Shown here: positions 36,098-44,421 of the stretch, piece by piece | Numbering within the stretch: the stretch's first letter is position 1 | Layout: each line of letters opens with the position of its first letter | NCBI GenBank assembly: GCA_016124805.1 | Contig: WGND01000020.1 | Location: 1 to 64,000, forward strand | Length of the DNA: 64,000 bases | Direction of reading: 5' to 3' | Origin: Hyphomicrobiales bacterium | GTDB lineage: Bacteria > Pseudomonadota > Alphaproteobacteria > Parvibaculales > Parvibaculaceae | Made by a program: the position numbers and the translations under genes | Notes under the pieces: model-generated | What the model saw: only the letters and a program-made list of their open reading frames with translations | Database searches by the model: none | Told to the model about the DNA's origin: nothing

Positions 36098-36946
36098 TCA
36101 GTTGCGTTCGCGGCGCGCGAGGAAGGCCAGACGCTCAAAGAGATGCACATCCTGCTCGTTCTTGAGGAGCGCGCCATGCAGCGGCGGGATGAGCTTTGTC
36201 GGGTCTTTTTCGCGCAGTGTTTCGGGCGAAATATCTTCCGAGAGAAGCAGCTTCAGCCAGTCGAGAAGTTCCGATGTGGAGGGCTTCTTCTTGAGGCCGG
36301 GCACGTCGCGGATTTCGTAGAAAATCTTGAGCGCTTCGCCGACGAGCTTGCTCTTGAGGCCGGGGAAGTGGACGTCGATGATCGAGCGCATCACTTCTTC
36401 GTCGGGAAATTTGATGTAGTGGAAGAAGCAGCGACGCAGGAAGGCGTCGGGCAGCTCTTTTTCATTGTTGGAGGTGATGATGACGATGGGGCGGACATCG
36501 GCCTTGATCGTCTCATTGGTTTCGTAAACGTAAAATTCCATGCGATCGAGCTCCTGCAGGAGGTCGTTCGGGAATTCGATGTCGGCCTTGTCGATTTCGT
36601 CGATCAACAGGATCGGGCGCTCGGTGCGGGTGAAAGCTTCCCAGAGTTTGCCCTTGGTGATGTAGTTGCGGATGTCGTGGACGCGCTCGTCGCCGAGCTG
36701 GCTGTCGCGCAGACGCGAAACGGCGTCATATTCATAAAGACCCTGATGGGCCTTGGTGGTGGATTTGATGTGCCAGGTGATGAGCTCGGCATTGACGGCC
36801 TTGGCCACTTCCTCGGCCAGCACGGTCTTGCCGGTGCCGGGTTCGCCCTTGATGAGCAGCGGGCGCTGCAGGGTGATGGCGGCATTCACGGCGACGCGCA
36901 GATCGTCGGTGGCGATGTAGTTTTCTGTTCCCTCAAACTTCGTCAA
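36098..36946 (-). CDS. MoxR-family AAA+ ATPase
   Basis: The roughly 282-residue ATPase has Walker A IKGEPGTGKTVLAEEVA (about residues 34-50), Walker B PILLIDEIDKAD, sensor 1 VIITSNNEKELPDAFLRRC with the Arg finger, and a helical lid. It starts TKFEGTENYIATDDL, typical of the group, if a TTG near 36946 preceded by GGGGAGAGA is used. An in-frame ATG at 36991 would add 15 atypical residues. It acts as a chaperone with the CoxE-like protein encoded downstream. Confidence 0.87.
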   Translation of the reverse strand: MTKFEGTENYIATDDLRVAVNAAITLQRPLLIKGEPGTGKTVLAEEVAKAVNAELITWHIKSTTKAHQGLYEYDAVSRLRDSQLGDERVHDIRNYITKGKLWEAFTRTERPILLIDEIDKADIEFPNDLLQELDRMEFYVYETNETIKADVRPIVIITSNNEKELPDAFLRRCFFHYIKFPDEEVMRSIIDVHFPGLKSKLVGEALKIFYEIRDVPGLKKKPSTSELLDWLKLLLSEDISPETLREKDPTKLIPPLHGALLKNEQDVHLFERLAFLARRERN

Positions 36947-37114
36947 AGCACTCTCTCCCCGGGGCTCTACGGCATGGCCGTGCCCGTTCATGACAATTGG
37001 TTGTTGCGACAGAAACTAGGGCTTGTCTTCAAGGCGTTCAAGAAAAAGGCCTCTTCACATATGAGCGGGGCGGGTCATTTCTGTCGGGTGGCGTGCCGCC
37101 GGACCCCGATGAGG

Positions 37115-37129
37115 CGGCAAATCTTGCCG
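37115..37129. promoter_or_regulatory. ftr-like palindrome 1 upstream of flgE
   Basis: CGGCAA-ATC-TTGCCG is a perfect inverted repeat, 74 bp upstream of the sigma-54 element at 37203. It resembles the ftr enhancer sites bound by FlbD in Caulobacter as I recall them. The interval 36992-37278 contains no gene; this site, a second copy and the promoter are what it holds. Confidence 0.65.
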
Positions 37130-37133
37130 GGGG

Positions 37134-37147
37134 CGGCAATTGGTGCC
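37134..37147. promoter_or_regulatory. ftr-like element 2 upstream of flgE
   Basis: CGGCAATTGGTGCC repeats the motif of 37115-37129 with centres about 18 bp apart, i.e. roughly two helical turns, suited to cooperative binding of an activator. It lies 56 bp upstream of the -24 element. Confidence 0.6.
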
Positions 37148-37202
37148 ATCCGCATGAAGCGCCGCGCGATCTTAAGTCATTGAAATATATCGGTTTCCAT
37201 CG

Positions 37203-37217
37203 TGGCCTGCTCCTTGC
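37203..37217 (+). promoter_or_regulatory. Sigma-54 promoter of flgE
   Basis: TGGCCTG-CTCC-TTGC matches the -24/-12 consensus TGGCACG-N4-TTGC with two mismatches and the invariant GG/GC dinucleotides. It is 61 bp before the flgE ATG and would drive flgE-flgK-flgL. Confidence 0.75.
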
Positions 37218-37278
37218 TCTCTATGGGCCAAGGCATTCTCCCGCCCTTCAATGCGGGAAACACCCATGGAGACAAGTC

Positions 37279-38652
37279 ATGAGTTTCTTCGGAACGATGA
37301 GCACTGCGACGACCGGCATCCGCGCACAGTCGAGCGCGCTGGGCAATATCTCGGACAATATCGCCAATTCCCAGACCATCGGGTTCAAGCGAACAGATAC
37401 GAGCTTCTCGGACATTGTGACGGCTTCTTCGAGCCGGAATCATCTGCCGGGCGCCGTGCTGGCCACGCCGAGCTACACAAATAGCGTTCAGGGGTCGATT
37501 GACGCGTCATCGGTGGCCACGCATATGGCGATCAACGGCGAAGGCTTCTTCATTGTCTCCTCGCAGGTGGCGACGGTGGACGGCAAGCCCGTCTATGACA
37601 ATGTGAACTACTACACACGCCGCGGCGATTTCGCGATGGACAAATATGGCTATCTGACCAACGGCGCGGGCTATACGCTGCAGGGTCTGGCTGTTGATCC
37701 GGCGACAGGGAACGCGATTGGCGATTCACCCTCGCGCATCCAGATCAGCCAGGACTTCCTGGCGGCCAAGACAACCAGTGTCATCAACTACAAGGCGAAC
37801 CTGCCGTCCTATCCGATGACGACAAATGCCGATACGGGCATTGCGGGCAGTGAATTGCTGACGCTGGCCTCGATGACCGGCCAGACAGACCTCGACACCA
37901 TCACGGCGGCCAATGCCGACGGGTTCCTCGACCGCACCATCTCGGGCGGCGCCGTGACCGGCTATAACGCGCTGGGCGGACCCGTAAACGTGCAGTTCCG
38001 CTGGGCCAAGCTTGAAAATACCGCTGGTGACGGCGGCACAGGCGGCACAACGGACGAATGGGCGCTCTACTACAAGAGCAATGACACCGCCAATGACGCG
38101 ATCTGGACGAGCACTGGTCAGAGCTACACATTTGATGCCGCCGGCAAGCTGACACCGGCAGTTGATACCTCGACCATCACGGGTGTGACGGTGGATGGCG
38201 TGTCGCTGGGCGATGTGACGCTGGATCACGGCGCGTCCAATATCACGCAGTTTGAAGACAAGAATGGCAGCGCCACGGTCAACAGCATTGACCAGAACGG
38301 CTATCCGTCGGGCGAGCTGGTGAGTGTGGCTGTGTCGGATAATGGCCGCATCACGGGCACCTATACCAACGGCCAGACAGTTGACCTGGCACAGGTGACG
38401 CTGGCGAAGTTCAACTCGCCTGACAAACTCCAGAAGCTTGACGGTACGGCCTTTGCGGCGACGCAGGAATCCGGTGAAGCGCTGCTCGGCGGCACGGGCG
38501 ACATTATTGCCTCGTCCAATGAAGCCTCGAATGTCGATATTGCCGACGAGTTCTCCAAGCTGATCATCACGCAGCAGGCCTATTCGGCCGGTACGCGCAT
38601 CATCACCACGATTGATGACCTGATCCAGCAGACGCTGAACATGAAACGATAA
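37279..38652 (+). CDS. flgE: Flagellar hook protein FlgE
   Basis: The 457-residue protein has the N-terminal rod/hook signature (SFFGTMSTATTGIRAQSSALGNISDNIANSQTIGFKRTDTSF), an internal FlgE/F/G-like region with INGEGFFIVSS and YYTRRGDFAMDKYGYL, and a C-terminal helix ending ITQQAYSAGTRIITTIDDLIQQTLNMKR. It polymerises outside the cell into the hook that joins rod and filament. The ATG at 37279 follows GGAGACAAG. The frame is open back to 36997, but that stretch contains the promoter and is not coding. Confidence 0.96.
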   Translation: MSFFGTMSTATTGIRAQSSALGNISDNIANSQTIGFKRTDTSFSDIVTASSSRNHLPGAVLATPSYTNSVQGSIDASSVATHMAINGEGFFIVSSQVATVDGKPVYDNVNYYTRRGDFAMDKYGYLTNGAGYTLQGLAVDPATGNAIGDSPSRIQISQDFLAAKTTSVINYKANLPSYPMTTNADTGIAGSELLTLASMTGQTDLDTITAANADGFLDRTISGGAVTGYNALGGPVNVQFRWAKLENTAGDGGTGGTTDEWALYYKSNDTANDAIWTSTGQSYTFDAAGKLTPAVDTSTITGVTVDGVSLGDVTLDHGASNITQFEDKNGSATVNSIDQNGYPSGELVSVAVSDNGRITGTYTNGQTVDLAQVTLAKFNSPDKLQKLDGTAFAATQESGEALLGGTGDIIASSNEASNVDIADEFSKLIITQQAYSAGTRIITTIDDLIQQTLNMKR

Positions 38653-38728
38653 GCCATGAGCCGGGCGCGATGAGGTGCCCGGTCTGACGAGACGCTGACC
38701 CCTTGTTTGTCCCTCAGGACTGTTGGAT

Positions 38729-40627
38729 ATGACCCTTTCTTCCGCACTCGGCGCCGCAATGAGCGGCTTGAATACAAGCCAGGCTGGCATTGATCTTGTC
38801 TCGCGCAATATCGCCAATGCCAGCACGCCGGGCTATACGCGCAAGATTCTGCCGCAGGAAAATGCGATGGCGGGCGGGGATGGCATTGGTGTGCGCCGCG
38901 AGGCCGCCCAGCGCCAGGTCGACAGCTTCCTGCAGCAGCAGCTGCGCACCGAATCGGCCAAGGGGGCCTATCAGAATATTCTCGCAAGCATGACGTCACG
39001 CATCGACGGCATGTTTGGCTCGCCTGACTCCGACACCGCCATTTCCTCGACGATTTCCTCGCTTTCGACGCGGCTGCAGGAGCTGGCCAATAATCCGGAA
39101 GATTCTGCCTATCGGCAGTCCTTCCTGAATGATGCTTCCAATATTGCCGCCCAGCTCAATGACATGTCGGACCAGGTGCAGTCGATGCGTCTGGAGTCCG
39201 AACAGAATATCGGCGCGGCGGTGAAGGATGCCAATGATCTGCTCGCCAAGATCGCCGACATCAATCAGGAAATCTCCCTGCGCCAGGCCAGCAATGTCTC
39301 GGTGGCCGACCTGCAGGACGAGCGCGACAATTCCATCAATGAGCTGAGCAAGCTGATGGGCCTGAAGGTTGTCGACCGCAATGACGGCACGGTGACGATT
39401 TTCACGACGGGCGGCCAGCTGCTACTCGACCGCGAACCGGCCGTACTGAAATTTGACGAGCATACTTCGATCAATGCGGGCTCGGTCTATGACAAGGATT
39501 CATCCAAGCGCGGTGTCGGCACGATCACGCTGACATCGGGTTCGACGACGATTGATCTTCTGGCGACAGGCGCTTTCAAGACCGGCACGATTGCCGGCTA
39601 CGTCAACACGCGTGACAATGTGCTGCCCGAAGCGCAGGCCCAGCTTGACGAATTGGCAAGCCAGCTGGCGCTGGCGATGTCGCGTGAGACCGTGCCCGGC
39701 ACGGCGGCAACATCGGGCGCCTCTTCCGGCTTTGATCTTGATATTGAGTCCTTCCTGAGCGGCAACACATCCGGCGCGACAGGGCAGAGCCTCCAGTTTT
39801 CCTACACCGATGGCACGGGCACGCATAATGTTTCCGTGCTGCCGGTCAGCGATGCCTCGGTGTTGCCGCTTGCAGGCGATGCGACGGCCAAGGCCGGTGA
39901 TGATGTCATCGGCGTCTATGTGGGGCCGACGACAACGGCGGCTGACATTGCCGCCGCCATCAGTGCGTCGCTGCCATCAAGTGTGACGGTGAGCGCCAGC
40001 GGCACCACGCTGAGCGTGCTCGATGACGGGCTTGGTTCGACGACGATCAACAGTGCCTCGACAACACTTGTGATGAATGCCGATACGTTTTCGGATGGCC
40101 CCGGCTCAAGCATGGGGCTGGCGCTGTTTGTTGATGGATCGACGCAGGCGACTTATACCGGCGCTATCGGCACGGTTTCGCAGAAGACGGGTTTTGCCTC
40201 GCGCATTCAGGTCAATCAGGCGCTTTATGATGATGACTCGCGGCTGGTCGCCTATAGCGCGACGACGCTGTCGGGCGACAATTCCCGTATTCTGGAACTT
40301 AACAAGCGCCTGACCACAGACAGCCAGACCTATTCCTCGGCCACCGGCATCGGCAGTGCGACGACACCCTATACGGGCTCGATCGATGCCTTTGCGCGGC
40401 GTCTTGTTTCCTATCAGTCCTCGCAGGCAGCCAATGCCGAAAGCAATACCAACTCGCAGGAGACCATCGTCAACGCGCTTCAGGAGCGCTTTGACGGGGA
40501 AACCGGCGTCAATGTGGATGACGAGCTTTCAAATCTGCTCATCCTGCAGAATGCCTATTCGGCCAATGCGCGGGTGATGACAACTATCCAGGAACTGTTT
40601 CAGGTTCTCATGAGTATCGGAAGGTAA
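38729..40627 (+). CDS. flgK: Flagellar hook-associated protein 1, FlgK
   Basis: The 632-residue protein starts with the axial-protein helix (SSALGAAMSGLNTSQAGIDLVSRNIANASTPGYTRK) and ends with LSNLLILQNAYSANARVMTTIQELFQVLMSIGR. A large Ser/Thr/Gly-rich middle (about residues 260-540) corresponds to the variable outer domains. It forms the first junction ring between hook and filament. AGGA lies upstream of ATG 38729; a TTG two codons earlier is possible. It lies 76 bp after flgE and 4 bp before flgL. Confidence 0.95.
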   Translation: MTLSSALGAAMSGLNTSQAGIDLVSRNIANASTPGYTRKILPQENAMAGGDGIGVRREAAQRQVDSFLQQQLRTESAKGAYQNILASMTSRIDGMFGSPDSDTAISSTISSLSTRLQELANNPEDSAYRQSFLNDASNIAAQLNDMSDQVQSMRLESEQNIGAAVKDANDLLAKIADINQEISLRQASNVSVADLQDERDNSINELSKLMGLKVVDRNDGTVTIFTTGGQLLLDREPAVLKFDEHTSINAGSVYDKDSSKRGVGTITLTSGSTTIDLLATGAFKTGTIAGYVNTRDNVLPEAQAQLDELASQLALAMSRETVPGTAATSGASSGFDLDIESFLSGNTSGATGQSLQFSYTDGTGTHNVSVLPVSDASVLPLAGDATAKAGDDVIGVYVGPTTTAADIAAAISASLPSSVTVSASGTTLSVLDDGLGSTTINSASTTLVMNADTFSDGPGSSMGLALFVDGSTQATYTGAIGTVSQKTGFASRIQVNQALYDDDSRLVAYSATTLSGDNSRILELNKRLTTDSQTYSSATGIGSATTPYTGSIDAFARRLVSYQSSQAANAESNTNSQETIVNALQERFDGETGVNVDDELSNLLILQNAYSANARVMTTIQELFQVLMSIGR

Positions 40628-40631
40628 GATC

Positions 40632-42104
40632 ATGCAGGTCATTTCATCCCTTGCGCAGGCCCTTAACCGTCGCAGTGATGTTGCAAAGATGCAGACGCAG
40701 ATGGCTGATCTGAACCGTCAGCTGACGACCGGTATCAAGAGCGACAGCTATTCGGGCCTCGGCACGAGCCGCAATCTGGTGCTGTCGCTCCAGAACCAGA
40801 TCAAGCAGCTGGAAACCTATCAGAACACGATCAAGACAACGCAGCTGCGCATGGAAACCATGTCGAGCACCCTGACGCGCGTGAACGATATTTCGCGCGA
40901 GATGAAGACGAGCGGCCTGACGGCTGACTTTGATCTGGTCAATGGCAAGCAGACGGGCGCCCAGCAGTCGGCCGGGATGCAGCTTGACGAACTTGTCTCG
41001 CTGATGAATTTGAAGGTTGAAGATCGCAGCCTTTTCGGTGGCCGCGATACGCAGACCACGCCCGTGGTGCTGCCCGACCTGATGCTGAATGGCGATACGA
41101 CACATGCCGGTCTGAAGCAGGTGATCGCCGAACGCAAGACGGCTGACCTGGGTGCTGACGGGATGGGGCGTCTGTCCTTCTCCTCGACAGGGGCGGGCAA
41201 TGTGACGCTGACCGAGGACAATGCGGTGTTCGGCTTCAAGCTTGCCGCCGTCAATTCCTCGCTGTCGGGCACAACGGTGACGGGTCCGACGGGTTCGCCT
41301 GCGGCGCTGGGTGTGGATTTCGGCGGGACATTGCCTTCGGCTGGCGAAACGATCAGCCTTGATCTGGCCCTGCCTGACGGTACGACGACGACTGTGAGCC
41401 TGAAGGTAACGGCGGCCTCGCCGGCGGGCAAGGGCGAATTCACCATCGGTGCAGATGCCACCGCCACAGCAGCCAATTTTCAGGCCGCCCTTGATACATC
41501 GCTCAAGGCGGAGGCGGGCAGCACGCTGCGCGCGGCCTCGTCTGTTCAGGCCTCGAACGAATTTTTCGACAACAACCCGCCGCTGCGTGTGGATGGCACG
41601 GGCAATGGTCTTGTTGCCGGGACATCGGACAATACCGTGATCTGGTACAAGGGCGACAGCTCCGGCACAGCGGGCAATAATTTCGTTACTCAGATCGGGG
41701 AGGGCCAGCAGATTGCCTATGGCGCGCGGGCCGACCAGTCCGCCCTGCGGGATACGATCAAATCGGCAGCCCTTCTTTCAGCCGTCGAATATGATGAAAC
41801 CGACACCAATGCCTCGGCCTCCTATAGCGCGCTGCAGACCCGTGTGTCGGAGAAGATGACTTTCAAGAATACGGAGTCTGTCAAGGATATCGTTACGGAC
41901 CTGGGGTTGAAATCGAGTCGTATCGACCAGACCGAGACACGGCAGGCAAACCTCATGTCAACCGCGCAGGGGCTGCTGGATGATACGCAGGCCTCGGATG
42001 ATTATGAGGTCAGTGTCAAGATCACGGCGCTGCAGACACAGCTTCAGGCGAGCTATCAGGTGACCTCGATGGTGACAAGCCTGAGCCTGGTGAACTTCCT
42101 CTGA
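40632..42104 (+). CDS. flgL: Flagellar hook-associated protein 3, FlgL
   Basis: The 490-residue protein has flagellin-like D0/D1 ends: N-terminal MQTQMADLNRQLTTGIKSDSYSGLG and C-terminal ALQTQLQASYQVTSMVTSLSLVNFL. Between them lies a long Ser/Thr-rich insert that makes it longer than the enteric protein (about 317 residues). It forms the second junction ring under the filament. It is the last gene of the flgE-flgK-flgL unit and is followed by a strong terminator. Confidence 0.92.
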   Translation: MQVISSLAQALNRRSDVAKMQTQMADLNRQLTTGIKSDSYSGLGTSRNLVLSLQNQIKQLETYQNTIKTTQLRMETMSSTLTRVNDISREMKTSGLTADFDLVNGKQTGAQQSAGMQLDELVSLMNLKVEDRSLFGGRDTQTTPVVLPDLMLNGDTTHAGLKQVIAERKTADLGADGMGRLSFSSTGAGNVTLTEDNAVFGFKLAAVNSSLSGTTVTGPTGSPAALGVDFGGTLPSAGETISLDLALPDGTTTTVSLKVTAASPAGKGEFTIGADATATAANFQAALDTSLKAEAGSTLRAASSVQASNEFFDNNPPLRVDGTGNGLVAGTSDNTVIWYKGDSSGTAGNNFVTQIGEGQQIAYGARADQSALRDTIKSAALLSAVEYDETDTNASASYSALQTRVSEKMTFKNTESVKDIVTDLGLKSSRIDQTETRQANLMSTAQGLLDDTQASDDYEVSVKITALQTQLQASYQVTSMVTSLSLVNFL

Positions 42105-42127
42105 TCTGAGCCCCGCTCAAAGGAAAA

Positions 42128-42155
42128 GGGCCTGCAGTGGATGCAGGCCCTTTTT
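42128..42155. terminator. Bidirectional intrinsic terminator between flgL and flaF
   Basis: GGGCCTGCA and TGCAGGCCC pair around GTGGA and are followed by TTTTT on the plus strand. On the minus strand the stem is followed by TTTTCC. It serves flgL (+) and the flbT-flaF operon (-). Confidence 0.88.
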
Positions 42156-42178
42156 CGTTCAAGCGTCGGTAGGCGCGC

Positions 42179-42553
42179 TCAGGCGGCTTTCTGATAGAGG
42201 CCGGCGGCAATCTCGCGATTGATCGTGATGAGTGTTTCAAGCAGGCGGGCTTCGCCGGTTGTCTGATAGGTCGCGGTCTGCTTGAAAATGAAGACGGCGA
42301 GGCTGGCGATGTTCTGCTTGATGGGTTTGGGCAGGGGGTGATCCATTTCGGCCGCTGAGGCTGCGAAAACCGTCCAGATCTTCCGATTATAGATCAGGTG
42401 GGGTTCGCTTTCGTCGATGCGGACATTGTCGCCCATGTCGCGCAGCTTCTGCAGTCTGGCGGCTGCTTTCAGCAGAAGATTGGCTTCAAACTCGCGCGGG
42501 TCGGAAATGACCATGCGGGAGGAATTTGCATAAGCTTCATGCGCCTTTGACAT
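42179..42553 (-). CDS. flaF: Flagellar biosynthesis regulator FlaF
   Basis: The 124-residue helical protein starts SKAHEAYANSSRMVISDPREFEANLLLKAAARL and continues IDESEPHLIYNRKIWTVFAASAAEMDHPLP, both hallmarks of alphaproteobacterial FlaF. In Caulobacter FlaF promotes flagellin synthesis and secretion in opposition to FlbT. Its start overlaps the flbT stop by 17 bp, so the two are translated as a coupled pair with flbT first. Confidence 0.93.
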   Translation of the reverse strand: MSKAHEAYANSSRMVISDPREFEANLLLKAAARLQKLRDMGDNVRIDESEPHLIYNRKIWTVFAASAAEMDHPLPKPIKQNIASLAVFIFKQTATYQTTGEARLLETLITINREIAAGLYQKAA

Positions 42554-42929
42554 TACCCATCAGCTCCGTTTCATGCTCGATCAATTTGCGAGCATCCTTC
42601 AGAGCTTTATACATTTCACCGGTTAAGATTTTACTGTTGATGGCGTCCAGATAGGGCCTCGTGCTGGGGGCGGCCTTGAGCACGTCCTTAACGAATTCGA
42701 AATAGGTGTCGTGGTGCCGGCTGGGATCGGTTGCCAGATACATCATCTGCACGAGCAGATAGATTTTCTTGCAGGGCGTGTCGGCATCCTCCAGGCGCAG
42801 AATATCCTTCTCGCGCAGGATGGGGGAATTGCCCTCAATGAAGAGGCGGGTGCGCTGGTCATCATTGGTGATGACGCTATCGCCCAGAATAAAGCGTTCG
42901 CCCGGCTTGAGTTCGACTTTGAGCGCCAT
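42537..42929 (-). CDS. flbT: Flagellar biosynthesis repressor FlbT
   Basis: The 130-residue protein has the family sequence ALKVELKPGERFILGDSVITNDDQRTRLFIEG...ILREKDIL and KKIYLLVQMMYLA. FlbT binds the 5' leader of flagellin mRNA in Caulobacter and lowers its stability until the hook is complete. Two flagellin genes lie just upstream on the same strand; the more distal one has a long structured leader. No convincing promoter was found in the 160 bp before it, so it may be read from the flagellin side or from a weak site. Confidence 0.95.
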   Translation of the reverse strand: MALKVELKPGERFILGDSVITNDDQRTRLFIEGNSPILREKDILRLEDADTPCKKIYLLVQMMYLATDPSRHHDTYFEFVKDVLKAAPSTRPYLDAINSKILTGEMYKALKDARKLIEHETELMGNVKGA

Positions 42930-43025
42930 GACATCGCATCCTCAAATGGGGGCCAAGGGAATCAGGGTCCTGTCACATTTTAGACCGAAATGGCGCGAAA
43001 TGCGCGCCGGACGAGAAAGCCGGAC

Positions 43026-43056
43026 AAGAGAAAGGCGGGGAATTGCTTCCCCGCCT
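43026..43056 (-). terminator. Terminator of the proximal flagellin gene
   Basis: On the minus strand AGGCGGGGAA-GCAA-TTCCCCGCCT forms a perfect 10-bp stem followed by TTTCTCTT, 38 bp past the flagellin stop. Confidence 0.75.
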
Positions 43057-43093
43057 CGCCTTCGTGTCGTCTGGCCGAAGCCAGTGGGTGACC

Positions 43094-44209
43094 TTAACGG
43101 ATCAGCGAGAGGACGTTCTGTTCAGCCTGGTTGGCCAGCGAGAGCGTCTGCGTGCTGATGGACTGACGGGTCTGAAGAGCCAGCAGGTTGGCGGATTCTT
43201 CGTTGGAGTCAGCCAGTGTGAGGTTGCCAGCGCCAGTCTGGAGAACGTTGATCAGCGCCTTGGAGAAGTCCTGACGGTTCTGCACGACCGAGAGGTTCGC
43301 ACCGAAAGTCGAAGACTGCTTGCGGAGTGTCGTCGTCGCGGCGTTCAGCTCGGTGATGGCCGAGTTGACGCTGTCGTCGTCGGAGAAGGCAGCTTCCGAG
43401 ATGGAGAGGTCGCCAGCAGCCGTGAAGGTCTTGCCCGTGATGGCCAGCTTGGAGGAGCCATCTTCGTTGAACTTCACTGTCAGCGAGTCACCATTGAGCA
43501 GGTTGACACCGTTGAAGGATGCGTCACCGGCCAGCTGGTCGATCTGGTTGCGCAGATCGTTGAAGTCGGTCTGGTAGGTTGCGCGGTTTTCCGTTTCGGT
43601 CTTGCCGTTGGTCGAGGAGGTTGTGCCGAAGGCGCTGGCAAGTGTGCCGCCGATTTCGAGGTCTTCACCTGTGTCGAGTGTCAGCGAAGCCGTGGCGCCG
43701 CTCACCGAAACAGTCAGGCCCGACACAGTTGAACCGATGGCCGATTTGATTTCCGACGCCAGTTCGGCAGCGGTGTAGTCAGCGGCGTCGATCACAACGC
43801 TGGAAGTCGTGCCACCAGCAACGATCGTGAAGGTACGGGCACCGGCAGAAGCACCCGAGAGGTTGGTTGCCGAAATCGTGGCGTCGAGTGTCGTGTCGGT
43901 TGCCTTGGCCTGAAGCGCCTGGTTGGCGACCGATTTGGCCTGATCGACAAGCTTCTGGATGCCTTTGATGCCTTCGTCAGCCGCGCGAAGTGTCTGCACA
44001 CCGAGGCTCGAGTCGTCAAGCAGGGCGCTCAGATCGGACGCACGGTTGTTGAGGCCCTGAGCTGTGAAGTAAGACTGGGGATTGTCGAGAGCGCTGGACA
44101 CCTTCAGACCTGTCGCAAGACGGTTCTGAGTCGTTTCAAGAAGCGAAGCGGTGTTCTGCAGCGAGAGAAGGTTTGAGCGAACTGCGCTCGTAAGTGTAAT
44201 GCCACCCAT
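43094..44209 (-). CDS. Flagellin (proximal copy)
   Basis: The 371-residue flagellin has conserved ends: N-terminal LTSAVRSNLLSLQNTASLLETTQNRLATGLKVSSALDNPQSYFTAQGLNNRASDL and C-terminal NEESANLLALQTRQSISTQTLSLANQAEQNVLSLIR. A Ser/Thr-rich central domain (about residues 105-240) is a likely site of O-glycosylation. It forms the filament. AAAGGAA lies 8 bp before the ATG. Its upstream 200 bp contain only a weak TTAA-N7-TAAA half-match and no clear sigma-54 element. Confidence 0.95.
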   Translation of the reverse strand: MGGITLTSAVRSNLLSLQNTASLLETTQNRLATGLKVSSALDNPQSYFTAQGLNNRASDLSALLDDSSLGVQTLRAADEGIKGIQKLVDQAKSVANQALQAKATDTTLDATISATNLSGASAGARTFTIVAGGTTSSVVIDAADYTAAELASEIKSAIGSTVSGLTVSVSGATASLTLDTGEDLEIGGTLASAFGTTSSTNGKTETENRATYQTDFNDLRNQIDQLAGDASFNGVNLLNGDSLTVKFNEDGSSKLAITGKTFTAAGDLSISEAAFSDDDSVNSAITELNAATTTLRKQSSTFGANLSVVQNRQDFSKALINVLQTGAGNLTLADSNEESANLLALQTRQSISTQTLSLANQAEQNVLSLIR

Positions 44210-44348
44210 GGTCGTGTTCCTTTCTAGGAATAATTACAGGGCTCGTCCTGAGCCATGTCGCAACCTTATGGGTGCGCTTCTTAAGACGGAGTAAATTCCA
44301 GAAAAAAAGATGGGATTTTTATTCTTATTGCACGGCGATTGCGAAACG

Positions 44349-44380
44349 AAAAAAAAGAGGCGAAGGAAAACCTTCGCCTC
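44349..44380 (-). terminator. Terminator of the distal flagellin gene
   Basis: On the minus strand GAGGCGAAGG-TTTT-CCTTCGCCTC is a perfect 10-bp stem followed by TTTTTTT, 42 bp after the flagellin stop. The two flagellins are therefore separate transcription units. Confidence 0.9.
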
Positions 44381-44421
44381 TTCATATTCCGTTCACCCCG
44401 TTTTCCGGGGCTATGTCTGAC

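Noticed and set aside
36997-37278. N-terminal extension of the flgE frame
   Set aside because: This stretch contains the sigma-54 and ftr-like elements and lacks FlgE similarity; FlgE starts at 37279 after GGAGACAAG.
42995-43009. CGGCGCG-CATT-TCGC on the minus strand upstream of flbT
   Set aside because: Three mismatches to the sigma-54 consensus and no palindromic enhancer-like site upstream; too weak to list as a promoter.
44210-44340. Weak GG-N10-GC and TTAA-N7-TAAA matches upstream of the proximal flagellin
   Set aside because: Neither has the flanking consensus bases; in AT-rich leader DNA such matches are expected by chance.
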